Source of the DNA: Amylostereum areolatum
Lineage: Eukaryota; Basidiomycota; Agaricomycetes; Russulales; Stereaceae
Assembly (NCBI GenBank): GCA_012932865.1
Contig: SAXG01000031.1
Coordinates: 124,001-188,000 of the forward strand
Length of the DNA: 64,000 nucleotides
Reading direction: 5' to 3'
Shown: positions 45,062 through 57,000 of the stretch, piece after piece
Numbering within the stretch: position 1 is the stretch's first letter
Layout: each line of letters starts with the position of its first letter
The notes under the pieces: model-generated
The model's input: only the letters and a program-made list of their open reading frames with translations
What the model was told of the DNA's origin: nothing
Database searches by the model: none
Program-made: the position numbers and the translations under genes

Positions 45062-45628
45062 TCATCCGGAACCTTCGCCGTCGATGGTCTTGAAGAGCCC
45101 TGCTCGCTCCCTCTTTTCCGCCAAGAACACCAAGAGGTCTAGCAAGACATCCTCGTGCTGTACCTCCTCCTTGGATGCGTCTGCCGGTCGTGTCTCCCGC
45201 CTTATTTTTGCTGCCCACGGGATCACCCAGAACGCCTTAGGCACGCGGCTTATGGTGAGGAGGGTCTTTAATTCTGTCATTCCATCGTGTGGCTGAATCG
45301 CAGGAGTGTCTAGATAGTGCAGGCCTTACATGAGCCATATCCGTGCAAATCGGCAACATGGACTTGCTTAAGTACCTTTTAGTTCGAGTCTCTGGGATAG
45401 AAGTTCCTGGCGAAATTCGGGGTCAATCGCATGCACAGTGTGCTCACGTCTTGAACATTCCGCCGCTTCTATCGCCGCTTCCTCGTCGCCAGCGTTCTCG
45501 TTGGCACGCTGTTGCGTTGCGTAATGGGCATGAAGGGCTCGCACGCACATCCGTGCCACAGCGAGGAGCTCGGACGCCGGGAAACACACTTGACCGTCGA
45601 GGGTGAAGATGGAAGTCGACGCGGGCAT
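45062..45628 (-). CDS. Unnamed small protein, right copy of an inverted pair
   Basis: Paralog of the gene at 43491-44039 in inverted orientation. Exons 45628-45376 and 45309-45062 with a GT-AG intron at 45310-45375. Starts MPASTSIFTLDGQVCFPASE; a charged region follows. The second exon begins at the same position as in the other copy (DTPAIQ against DFPAEQ), then LKTLL, VPKAFWVIPWAAK and EDVLLDLLVFLAEKRERAGL. The tail ends GEGSG. No known domain. Together with the left copy it frames the Dap1-like gene. Confidence 0.68.
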
Positions 45629-46475
45629 AGTAGTGGGATAGGGCAGATGATGGGTAAGAATACGTGTGATATATATTCCGTGGACAAAGGGCTGATTTCA
45701 TCCCTAGAAACCCCGCCAACAGTCGGGGTTCCGGTTGTACTGTTTCAATCCTCAGGCCTGAGGCCTGAGGATTGAAATAACGCCAGTAGGGTCATCAGTA
45801 CCCAGTGATCTCGACCTCGACGAGTGATCTTTGCCAAGGCGAAAGTATACGTATCTCCCTCGAACGTGCTACGCAAACTACTGATATGTGTTTTGGCATT
45901 AGGGTTCAGGCCGTCAGGCTCGCCTATTTCGTGACGATCGGGATTTTCGGTGATCAACCCGTTCTGCGTAAGCTTCATTCTGGGTAGAATCTGGCTCGGA
46001 TCCTTATTCTTCGTGGCTGACTTTCCCCTAAACTGAAGCACTCCCTGAAGCCACGTGTTGGTACGTTTCTACCTAAGCTACATGTCTTGAGTCTTGACCG
46101 AATATCTTAACATGCCGTGGAATCATCTTCTTTATCTTATCTTCTTACTTTCAGAGAACATTGACAGTACATCCTTTCTAGTCCCCAGGAGTCATTATGC
46201 AATCCATGACTCAGGTTTCATCGTATGGAAGAACTGGAGTTATATATTTGCGCCCAAGCAGCAGCAGCATGACTGCCATTATACTCCGTCGACAGGTGCG
46301 CACTGTGTACTTCCAGGGATCGACCGTATATGAAAGACTAAAAGGACGTCCCCGCACACGGCAACAATAACATTGAACAAGTGCTCTTTTATTCCCAAAT
46401 CACCACCGGAAACGACAAAGCTACCCCTTCCCCCTCCCCCAGGCCGGCGAAGACAGAGCACCTATCATGCCTTTT
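45629..46475. other. Intergenic with a perfect hairpin sequence
   Basis: No gene. Contains a 35-nt inverted repeat (listed separately), the promoter of the small minus-strand gene and the 3' region of the CE16 gene. Confidence 0.45.
45743..45777. repeat. Perfect inverted repeat, 15-bp arms
   Basis: TTTCAATCCTCAGGC is followed by a 5-nt loop CTGAG and its exact reverse complement. It lies about 115 nt upstream of the small gene starting at 45628. It could form a cruciform or be a recombination remnant or a symmetrical binding site. Confidence 0.85.
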
Positions 46476-47854
46476 TCATGAGCTCAACACGGTCGATAGG
46501 GCGTGCGCAAGGATGCTATACCGAGAAAAAAAATCAATGCTGATCGGTATAACGGAATGCATGCGCTCACCTGTGCACAGTAAACAGCGGGTGGAGCGTA
46601 TTTAACCAGCTGAAAAGCTTCCGTCAGTCTGCCGCTACGCCTGGTCCGCGGATGCCCACTTACAAATAGCTCGATACAGGTGCGCAACCAGCCGTTTGCG
46701 TCGTCATCTCTGGCGTTCCGTTCTGGTACGCATCGCAGAAACCGGTTGCATTGACAAACCCAAAAGCGTCTGCGTTGTCCAGGAGTGTGTTGAAGATTGG
46801 GCGGGTGTCGAAGACGACGACTTGATCGAGGTCGGTGTGGTTTGCTTGGAAGGCCGCCACGTTGTCTTGGAGCTGCTGGTTATAGTCCGCGAGTGCCGAC
46901 GTGATCGCCTGGACGGATGCGGGACCTTGTTCAACGAGAAGGGGTGCCCGGTTTGTGGGCGGAACGGTGAGGAAAAGGAACGACCGAGCGCCGCTCTGGT
47001 ACAGATCTTCAATCTGTACGAAAGGCTAAGTTCAAGACGCTCGCACTTGTGTTGCGACTCGGAGCCCCCTTACCTGACCAAAAAGCCTGGCCATCAGAAC
47101 CTTGTGAAAGTCCACCTGGGTAACGTTCGTCTGGAAGATTCGTCAATTTAGCAACGAAGGAAATTCTTGTTGACGGTGCGTGCATACCCAACCGAACGAA
47201 TTCCCCTGAATGATATATGATTGTCAGTTCCGCGCTCCAGGCGAGTACATGGGGACTTACAACGTCGTTTATCCCGATCCAGACGGCGAACAGAGTATTG
47301 TTGCTACTCCACGAGGCGCCTTCAGGCTTCGGGGCAAGAATGTCGGTGAACTGGGCGACTTGGTCGACGATCGACCTACAATCGAAGTTTAAGCTATGCG
47401 TATGCGACGGCATATGAAAAGACAATAGTCTCACAAGACTGTAGGCTCGAATGGCGTCACGAGCGCGGCGTCGATTGTGGCCCCTCCAGAAGCTAAGTTG
47501 AACACCTTCGTGTCCGTCACGTTGTACAAACCGCCTGGGGGCCAACTTCTTTGTCAGGAACCGAATGTCCGATCGAAGTATGCTAGACTAACCAAGGAAC
47601 TGGACCCAGTTTGGTCCATTGGATGACGTCTGACAAAGAATGGCGAAAATCAGATCAGTTTGGCGCTTAAGAAGAAGGATACGCACGAATCCGGGTACAG
47701 GCGAATCCACTCCAGCGGAGATATTGAACCCATCAGTGGTGTACGAGTCACCGAACGTGAACAGAAACTTCGTATCGCCCCACGTCAACCTTGCATCTGC
47801 GAGCACCACAAACCCGACCAGTGCCAACGCAGCCACGACAGTGGGAAATTTCAT
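46476..47854 (-). CDS. CE16 acetylesterase (SGNH/GDSL hydrolase)
   Basis: Secreted carbohydrate esterase family 16 enzyme, expected to remove acetyl groups from hemicellulose or pectin oligosaccharides. The first exon (47854 down) encodes signal peptide KFPTVVAALALVGFVVLADA and FLFTFGDSYTTDGFN, with the nucleophile serine in GDSY. Later exons hold FNLASGGATIDAAL (oxyanion Gly), AVWIGINDV (oxyanion Asn), FLFLTVPPTNRAP and VVVFDTRPIFN. The final exons read WLNTLHPLFTVH, the likely catalytic His block, and end LSTVLSS at 46476. All four SGNH blocks are present. Several introns of 50-60 nt fit. It complements the GH28/PL3 enzymes nearby. Confidence 0.87.
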
Positions 47855-48351
47855 GGCGTAGCGGTGAGAGAAAAGCAGACCGTGCCAAGCTCGAACTGAC
47901 CCCCGACTTTATATACTTTTATCCTGGCTTGTCCATAGGTATTCACGGGATCAGTCCTCCACGCTTTCAATTATCCCGACGTCGCTCTAGAATAAGTACT
48001 GCCGGGGACGCGGCCCCGACAATGCCCCATATGACACAAGCGACGCTGTGCGGGTCCTGGGGAAGTGACCATGTGCTCACCAACATAAATGCGTCGAGCG
48101 CGGAGAACAGAGCGGGGAGCCCGGGAAGCTTCAGGCTCCCACCAGTTGTAGAGATCTACTGTGTGCTCCTCGGAAATGAAGATGAGAGGCAAAGTAGCGG
48201 GGGCCGGGATAGAAATAAAGGGTTGAAGTTAGGCACTTTGATGATAAATTAAGACACCTCCTAGTCTTTAAGCTTTAGCATGTGGCTCGAGTATCATTCT
48301 ACTGAAGCTGAATATCACTAGAAGCTATGCGTATGATCAGGTAGACACGGC
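47855..48351. other. Spacer, no gene seen
   Basis: Promoter of the CE16 gene and 3' region of the regulator gene, both minus strand. Confidence 0.45.
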
Positions 48352-49353
48352 CTATCGGTAAGTCGTGTAAGCCGATGAGCTTGGGTAAGCGAACGTGGGG
48401 GAAGCATCGAGGCGAGGGTAAACGGAGCTGGAAGAGTCCCAGATAAAGGGCGTACCAGGTAGAGACGACTCGGAAGTGGTAGCGTTCGCACCAGAAGGTC
48501 CGCCCGTTGGCCCGCCAGGAGCGTTCCAGCCCTTGTGAAGGGACGGCGGCTCGACTTGAAGCTGCAAAAGCAGGCAGCGCGTGACCACCGGCAGGGCCTT
48601 TGAGGGCTCGATCATCAGACGCACTGGGATTTCTCTGGAGGGGAAGGGTGTGAGTACGATGTAGTGGGAGACGGGTTATTGTAGATGGGATAAGTAGTAG
48701 CACTCCGATTGACGGTGCGAAATGGCACTCCTGATGCTCCTTGATCGATATACATGGAGGGATGCGGGTACGATGGGAAGCTTTGATCGCCTTCAGAACG
48801 CTATCATGGAAGGCTGGGTGAATGTCCCGAGCACGCGTGTGCAGAGATGCGCACCTGGGCCGCCGTAAAAGATGGCGAGGAATATTCTGGTCCGTAAGGA
48901 GCGGTGATGTCCCTCGACGGCGCTGTCTGCGAGAATCCAGACCACGGCGGTCCCGCTGTCGCGCCAGCACCGGACAGAACAATTCGTGTGGGCTTCGATC
49001 TGGCGACGAAGCGATAGCACCAGGGCGGTCAACTCCTGGTTCTCGCGAATAAGGGCTTTACGGCTAGGCTCATCCAACGCATCAACATCGTATGAGCACT
49101 GTGCACTCGCCGGTCAGCTGAAGAAGAACGATAACCGTACCAAGAAGTTCACCTCGATATGGCGCACCTCGCAGGTCTTACAACTTGTAGTCGGCATATT
49201 GTCCCCGTCGATGCATTTGGTCTTCCTGTAGGGTTCAAGATCAGACACGAAAACGGGTAGAACAGAAGGCGATGTATACTTCAATCTGCAGGGGTTACAT
49301 GCGCGGCGTGTATACGGTCCTCGAATTCTGGAACTGGCTGCAGCCATCGACAT
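48352..49353 (-). CDS. Zn2Cys6 transcription factor, short
   Basis: Fungal binuclear zinc-cluster regulator. ATG 49353 (MSMAAASSRIRGPYTRRACN) begins the DNA-binding domain. Its six cysteines are split by an intron at about 49285-49233: RRACNPCRLK, then KTKCIDG and TSCKTC. The next exon continues CSYDVDALDEPSRKALIREN and a leucine-zipper-like helix (LVLSLRRQIEAH). The C-terminal region is Ser/Pro/Gly-rich; the last exon (about 48570-48352) ends AYPSSSAYTTYR. No fungal-specific middle homology region was seen, which fits the short length. Central junctions between 48600 and 49000 are uncertain. Its position beside CE16 and BNR_4 genes suggests, without proof, control of cell-wall-degrading genes. 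Confidence 0.68.
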
Positions 49354-51643
49354 ATTGCGCAAGACAAAGCGACTGGAAGCAATGTGGGGTTTCTGAGTGA
49401 AGATACCAGGTTGGCACCAGATATATAGGTTTCGAGGCGAAAATTTGCTCGCCAGTGGTCGCGTATACGTAATCTGTCCACAAAAATGGCGGGACCCTAC
49501 AAGGAAAGCATGCCTGCGGCTACTAATTGGCACAGGAGAGATAAGATGGATGCCGATAGACAAGCACGCAGAAGTGCTTCAAGTAGTAGGCCAGCCCTGA
49601 GACCTGAGGTCCAGTTAATGAATACGCGTGTATATCCCTGTTCCGTAACATCAAACTTGACATGTCAGTATGATCGAGACGTAGTGCACGCGACTCTGTT
49701 GCTTACTTATTCCTTTGGAGAAAAGGAGTGACGTACAGAGCTCCGGGGTTAATATGACTGCGAGCACCTCCGAATGTGATCTTTGCCACACGAGGGACTT
49801 CATATCGGAGTATACTTCACAGGAAACCATGATCCTTGGTCCTAGGACTTCTCCCGCTGGTACGTTTTGGGACTAGGTAGACCGTATGGGAATAAGGGGC
49901 ATACTTATCACGAGAAAAGAGGAGGGGGTAAAGGGTACGTCTGACCCCACGAGCGTCCCGAGCGGAAGCAAAGCGCTCCCACCTGGTCGGATAGTATTGT
50001 TTAATTCGGCGGTGAGGTCTACCAGTGGTACCGTTGACTGGTCCGAGAGATGCAATCGCAGGTGAGGTTTTCCGCAATCTCTACAGTTTAGTAAGATTCA
50101 GCGATGGACGGCAGTGTGTGGCTCTCCGAGTCGAGGAGTAAATCCTACCTTGTATCTGAGTCTGTAATTGGCTGGTTGGTGGCAGGGTCCGCCGCCGCTG
50201 GGCGCTATTAGGTGGCAGTGGATCGATGAGGGAGTGAGGAAGTCTTGAGGAAGTACCAGAATCCCAGACGTCGGCGCCAGGCTTTCGTCGGCAATCGCCG
50301 GACCAATCCAATTTATCGGACTGAGGACGGAGCTGCGCTCCAAGCTTCATGTTGTCGCTCGGAACCACCATTGCAGAGTTACGCACTTGCCATAGATGAC
50401 CGGTCGGATCGTACTGGCGTAGTCTGAGGAAGAACAAGGGCAAGTATGCAGGCCAGTTTTGCTCAATGTAGCATCTAATAATCCAAAAGGCATGTTTAAG
50501 TTCAACTGAGTGTGTCGGATCGCGAGACAACTGACGATTGGTAGAGGGTCTACGATGAACCGCAGGCGCCTAGTATGATGCGCTCAAACTGAAGTGATAA
50601 GTAACTACCCCCGGAAGGGACAGCCATTTGGCGTTGACTCGCCGGTCGGTCTAGAATTGCTAACTTGTTATGACTGCCATAAACACTAAACCCAAACTTC
50701 CTCTCGGTTCTCCCCTCTACTCATGTTGAATCCTTATGACTGGCTCAAGGATACACAGATTGGCACGGAACGTGTAGGCTGTAGCTACTGCCTCTGACGG
50801 CGCGTTCATAGGATGTCGTGAAGGACCACCAGTGGTAGGCCAAGCTGATTGCATACCGTCTTGAGTCTGTACATGCTTATCGTGAGATCCTCCAGCTTCT
50901 CATTTTGTTTCAAGCGCCGTTTCCTCAAAAATGAGAATCATCCTCAACAATTCTGTTAGACGCGCGAAGGCCCCACTTCCATTATCCCCTACGTTCAATG
51001 TTCAACTTGAATGCTCGCGGAGTTTCCGGCGGAGCCCCGGGCCACTGTCCTCCCACGCGGCATATTCTCCCCAGGATTTCCAGGGGAAATCAATGGCGGT
51101 TGAGGGGAAGGGGCTGCGTATCGATTCTCATTCGTCAAAGGGCGGGTTCATTTGGAGATCCCTCGTGCTGGCGATGGTGTGTATCTTCAATGCCAGTGCA
51201 ACTTGTTCAATGGGGATGTCCAGAATTCAACTTTACGAAAAGGTAGAATGAGTCCGGGAGCGACTCCACTGCGAATGTAAGCCACCTTATTCAAGGACAG
51301 TCTACTACTGGCGTACAAAAAACTGAGAATACTGAGTCGGGCTTCCCGGAAATGATGATCGATAATTTCGGCAACCAAGCAACGCCGCGTCGCCGCTGAA
51401 CGTTGAACATTAAACACAGCAAAGTGGTAGAGAGCCTTATGATGATCGATATCGTCGTGAGCGGGATGTAGTCGGGATTGCGTGCGCTGTCTGCCTGAAC
51501 TCAACCGGCCAAGTCACCCAAGACAATGACATTCGGGACACTGCCAGTCCAACTCGTCAACGTAGGATGTTCGGCCTCAACGCCTGCAAAAAACTTTATA
51601 CTAGCAGCAAGTATTTGATAAAGATGAAAGGCGCGGGCACCAT
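49354..51643. other. Long stretch without a resolved gene
   Basis: About 2.3 kb. On the minus strand between 50530 and 49800 several pieces look coherent but switch frame (for example SLAPTSGILVLPQDFLTPSS and VDLTAELNNTIRPGGSALL), perhaps an old pseudogene or an intron-rich gene I could not assemble. Nothing matches a family I know. Confidence 0.3.
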
Positions 51644-53611
51644 TCATAGTCCCTCCAAGTCAAAATCCCACACCTGTACGTCGGTGCTGTTGATCATGAA
51701 CAAGCTTAGCACCCCGTCTTCCTTCAATCGATACCGATCGAATAGGACCTCCCATCCGCACCCGCTTTCAACCTCCCACACTACCTTCCAGTCCCTAAAA
51801 TGACCTGCGTCCGTGCTTGCCAAGATGCTCATGGCCGTCGAGTTGGGGGCGTTGGACGGTAGAATGGCGAGGAGAGTGGAGGAAGAGAGGGAGGAAGAAG
51901 AAGGTACGGCGGCGAGTTTGCCGCGTTTTCCTATGACGGTCGGTGTATTGGTGACGTTGTTGCTGCTTGGAAGGTTGAGAGGCAGAGCGGTCCTTGTCCA
52001 ATGGGATGTGGTGCTTCGCCAGTAGTGATACCTGTTCACGGATGGGCGTCTTTACACATCTACAGGGCAAGCGCGAGGTCTACGCACCATTGCTCGACAC
52101 CAGTTGTATTTTCCCGATTCAAGACATGGACGCGATCCTCGCTATCGATTGTCTGGGCCTCTTGGTTCAAAATGCCGCTGGTACGGGTTTGAGCGGCAAA
52201 TGAAGGTCCACGCTCGATAGCGCTCACCCATATTTTGGAATGCCGAACACAGTTATTCCGGCCGACACGGGGAGTATTGGGGATTCTTGGGTTGTATTTG
52301 CAACAAGCTGACCCCAGGTGTTGACCCATGTCCGACCTACGTCAGGACTCATGGCGAAATCCATGTCGTGATTCTGTTTCGCCAAGGGGCGTTTAGCGCT
52401 ATGGCACTAATGGTAGCTCCACAAGAGAAAGACAGCGTACGTTCTCAGGTCCGTTGGGTCCCGCTTGTACTGCTACGTTTGTGTCCGTATCGTTGATGAA
52501 ATCTCGGTAGGTCCTGTCAAGCCATGCGTAAATGCAATATCGATAGGATGCGTTTCATGAGCGTACCATGTAGTCACAAGGTTGCCCGTGGAGTCAAAGT
52601 CCAAGCCATTGATGTAAGCGTTATCTGACGGGTCCAGGGTATTAGAAACAACTCCTGTTCAATGAACCCAGCGGTACTCACTGTTGACACCCTAGTCACG
52701 CAAGAGTCAGCGGATGTACGAGTGGAGCGGACGGGAAGAACACACCTCAAGATATTTTCCGATGAGTGCCCACCCATCTCCGGGAGTATACTCATACAAC
52801 CAGTCATCCCCAAGCCCCGACCTTCCTATCCTAAGCTCAAACAACAAATCCACAGATCCCTTGCGTGTATTCTCTGGCACCGTGAGGAAACGGGGATAGG
52901 TCACAGACCCGAAATACTCCGTCTTGTTCAGGAATTCAGTTCCAGGGAGATGATCCTGTGCGCTCGTCTCGTCAGCCGTGTGCCACGTACATATGCGTAG
53001 AGAGACAAGAACCTGTGTTTCTCCGAAAAGCGCCGGCGACCACATCGTTGACGCTGGATCTAGGGCGCTCCCATTCTTCGACACGCGATATTTCAGCTGG
53101 GTGTCGTGATGGTCAAAACTAAGGTGAACCGTCCCGTCTCCAGGAGAGATGCCTATCGAGGGTCTGCAATGTTTCAGCATCCCTCACGAATCCCGTACAA
53201 TAAGACTAATGTTCACGTACGTGTCGTGCCCGTCATCCTCTGTCTGATTATAATCCGCGAATGTGAAGGTTTCCCATACCGAAGCGCCTGCATCGGTCGC
53301 ATTGGCGCTCAGATCGCGTCTAGAGACGGATAGGTGGCGGATAGAGGCGTTGGCGACGTCGGGAACCCAAAATGTTGCGTACTGATACCCTAAGGACATG
53401 CCGCGCATGTCGTATCAACGTCGTATATTAAGGCAGGAAAAGCAGACGCACCTTTGAAGGAGACCAGTGCGTCTTGTTGAAATGATTCTCCATTCAAATG
53501 GTTGACGGTAGCAGGATTGGGTCCAAGAGTCGTGGATGAGACGAGGCGAAGTGCGTGGGTGTAAGAAGACGCGCAAAGCGCTACGCTGACCAAACAAAGC
53601 CGCGACAGCAT
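51644..53611 (-). CDS. Secreted BNR_4 (BNR-repeat) protein
   Basis: Secreted beta-propeller protein of the fungal BNR-repeat family (PF15892-type). Related propellers include polysaccharide lyases, but activity of fungal members is not established. The first exon starts MLSRLCLVSVALCASSYTHA, a signal peptide. Diagnostic blocks follow in order: QYATFWVPDVANASIRHLSV, WETFTFADYNQTEDDGHDTY, ISPGDGTVHLSFDHHDTQL, YRVSKNGSALDP, VTYPRFLTVPENTRKG, LLFELRIGRSGLGDDWLYEY, YINGLDFDSTGNL, ILNQEAQTIDSEDRVHVLNR, and the C-terminal YWRSTTSHWTRTALPL to VQVWDFDLEGL. At least seven exons are needed; a frame defect cannot be ruled out. It joins the carbohydrate-active neighbours upstream. Confidence 0.75.
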
Positions 53612-54094
53612 GGTTCACCGGAACTATGGAGTGGGGGGTTGCGACACTTGGGGAGTACGTGTGCGAGCTCATCGTAGACGTTATATCCCGATTTTCCGCT
53701 CAGTTCACGAGGGGGAGAGCAAACGAAGTGCAGGAACAGACGCCAGGTGATACGTCACGAGCATGGGCAACGAGCAGGGCGGGCGGCCCGTCCACATCTC
53801 ACTCTTCTCACTCTTCTCTAAGGTCGCAGTCGAAGACGGTGCTTCTCTCGGTGCAGATGGCGAGGAACGAGGGGTGATGGCAGATGGGACACTGATCCCG
53901 TGGGCGTGGTGGCGGGAGGAGGAGCCCGGCGATGCGACTTCATTTGAGAAACAGGATGATGATATTGCTACAAACGCATGCCTTCTACGAATGTACTATA
54001 AGTATATGGTCGTATATAGATACAAATAACTTCTTTTTGCACATAGCCGTGGATGATGCTTGCTCGACTGTGGGGTAGTGATTACCGTGCGCGT
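53612..54094. other. Spacer, no gene seen
   Basis: Promoter of the BNR_4 gene and 3' region of URA2 (both minus strand). Short frames only. Confidence 0.45.
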
Positions 54095-57000
54095 CTAACT
54101 GAGAACGCTAACAAGGAGGGCCATACGGATCTGTAGCGAAGGTAAGCAAGCATAAATGACCAGAAGCGTATGGACTCACATAAAGACCGTAGCGCATCTG
54201 CCGGAAATACACCGCGCGGCGAGAGTCGAAGTCAACCTCGGGGTCAATTTCTATATCTCAGCTCATGAGCACAGACTTGAAACGAAAAGCTGTAAAGAAA
54301 TCGTACCGTTTACTCTCGGTAGAGGATGCATCACGATCAGCTCCTCTTTCGCGCGAGCGAGCATCGCGTGGTCCACCTTGTACACGTCCTTCACCCTCTC
54401 CCATTCTTTCTCGTCCTGGAACCGCTCTTTCTGCACACGCGTCACGTACAGCACATCTGTCTCTCCAAGCACATCTTCAACACTCTCACACTGATGCACA
54501 TGCACGCCGGCCTTGCGCGCAGCAGCGACCACGCTGGAAGGCATGGCCAGCGACGGCGGAGATACGAAGTTGAGGCGAACCGAGTAGAGGCAGAGCAGCG
54601 TCACAAGCGAATGCACCGTGCGCCCGTTCTTGAGGTCGCCAATCAACGTGATCGTCCTGCCATTGACCGTTCCAAGCTCGGAACGGATCGTGTAGACATC
54701 TAACAGCGCTTGGGTTGGGTGTTCTCCGATGCCATCGCCTGCGTTGAGAATGGGCACAGGCGAGTACTTCGCCGCCAGCTGCGAACTTCCGACGTCCGGA
54801 TGTCTGATAACGATCGCATCTCCGTAGCATGCCAAGGTCCGGATTGTGTCTTGAAGGGTTTCTCCTTTTTGTACACTGCTCCGATCTGCTGTGACCTGAA
54901 CGACTTCGCCACCGCAGCGCTTCATCGCGGCCTCGAAAGAAGAACTTGTGCGCGTGGAAGGTTCATAGAACAAAGTGCAGAGAATCTTGCCGCGGAGGAT
55001 GTCCAATGCTCCCGACCGTTCCACCTGAAGACGCATCTCGTGGGCCAGAGAGAATAGGTCGTAAATGTCTTTCTGGGTGAACTGCTTGACGGAGAGTATG
55101 TGACGGCGGTAGAATGCAGGGTGGGGAAGCATGTGAGTGAACGTCGGCTGTTTAGACAAAGGTCCATGTAGCAGGCTGACGGCCGCAGATGCAGGGGATT
55201 GTTGTTCCGCTGTCTTTGACAAGGAGGTAGCAGTGGGAACAATCCCCGATGCCGACGCGGCAAGGCCTGGCTTTTCGGGGTTCACGGGATGACTGACTGT
55301 CGCGGCCGAGATGTCTCTGCCAGTCGGAGAGCTGAACACAGTGCCGTCTAGGAATACAGTCTGCCCGTGCACCACGACACGGTGGATAGCTCCCCTAATA
55401 GGCTTGTTCCTGAGCGGAGACCAGTACGCGTCTCGTCCGTGGAATAGGGAGGAGCGGTTGATGTCAACTTCGACTTGTGTATGGGACTGCTCTGGAAGGC
55501 CAAAGATGCGGATCGGATTGTCGTGGAGACGTTCGTGGATGTCCCTAAGCGTGAGACGGCCTTCCGCGACGGCTGTAAGGAGTAGGGGCAACGACTCTTC
55601 AACACCCGACCACGGCGAACCCTGCTTCCCCTGTTCAATGCTCGCATAAAACGGTGGGCCATTGACTGTGAAAGCATCGATGGTGTCGAGGTCCTTCCAG
55701 AGTGCGGCTTGGTCCTCCTTGGTAGGTAAGGCTTTGATCGTGTCTCCGAATTGTTCCTTGGTGTAAAAAAGCGAATAGATGCTAACGTCACAGGTGACCA
55801 TGAGCTGTTTCGCCTTGCTCAGCTTGATTAGCATGAGATCTTCATCGTGTTGGACATCTGTGATATGCAAGCTGCGGGAATGGAGGGAAGCGAGCAGAAG
55901 GACAGAGGCCAAGTCAGCACCCTTGGCATCCGTGACGATGAGCTTGTCGGCGGGCCACGACGCGAAGTGGGCAGCTACAACAGAAACTTGGGTGGCGACG
56001 TTGTCTACATGGAATGGAATGAACAAAGCCTTGACGTCGCCCTGTATCTCTTCATCAAGCGTTTTGACGTTGTTGGCGGACGCTGCCACGGTAAACGCGT
56101 AATTGCAGTACGCTGACTGGGCCGCGTTGGTCTGTGCAACCTTCAAGGTCTCCCTGTCCGAGATCTTGCTACCATACCCAAGAGGAATAATGAGCGATGT
56201 TGTGAATCCAGAGCTGATCGCGGCCTTGGTGGCTTGCTCAAAGTCATCACTGCCACTTGACGCGAGACCTGGTACAAAGGCGCCTATGTTGATCAGGCCG
56301 GGGAAGGTATGAGTTACGTGGGACGTCTTCGAGTCCACGGACGAGACGTCAAGCGGCAGCTTGCGGACAAGGGCCTCGGCGAGTAACTTGGCGACTTTGA
56401 CATTTGTGATTAAAGGAACGGCGAAGTCCACAGCCATTCGACGGGTCCGGTATCCCTTGCTCGCATAGCTGGCGGGTCGGCGATAATGGTTCCGAGAAGG
56501 GAGATTGATGTACATATCGATGAGGTTGTTCGCCAGGTGCTGTGTCAAGGAATATTCCGACTTCTGCAAGTCCCGACCGTCTTCTCCCAGCGTCTCCAGA
56601 TACTAAGCAGCGTAACAGCATTAGTATACATACCCAGAAAGTACAGGCAATTGTTTACCTTGCAAGGGACACCGTGTTCGGTCAAGAAGTCCGCTGTACC
56701 CGAAGTTGCAAAGATCGTGTATCCCGCCGCCTGTAGCTTCTGCACAGACGGTAGCAGCTCCAACTTCTCCTTAAATCCGCCGATGGAGAACAAGATATTC
56801 TTCTTCGGGGGGACGATGCCTGTCGATATTGTCGCCTTGAGGTACGCCTCGTACTTGTCCCTTCCGAAACATGCTACCTCTCCCGTAGACGCCATCTCCA
56901 CGCCAAGCACAGGATCCGCACCCGACAGACGACTGAAACTAAATTGGGGAACTTTGACGCCGACGTAGTCGGCAGGCATGGACGAGTCAGGATATGGGTC

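Noticed and set aside
28447..53611. Idea that the enzyme cluster was acquired from bacteria
   Set aside because: All members have dense fungal-type introns and fungal family signatures; no compositional break was seen.
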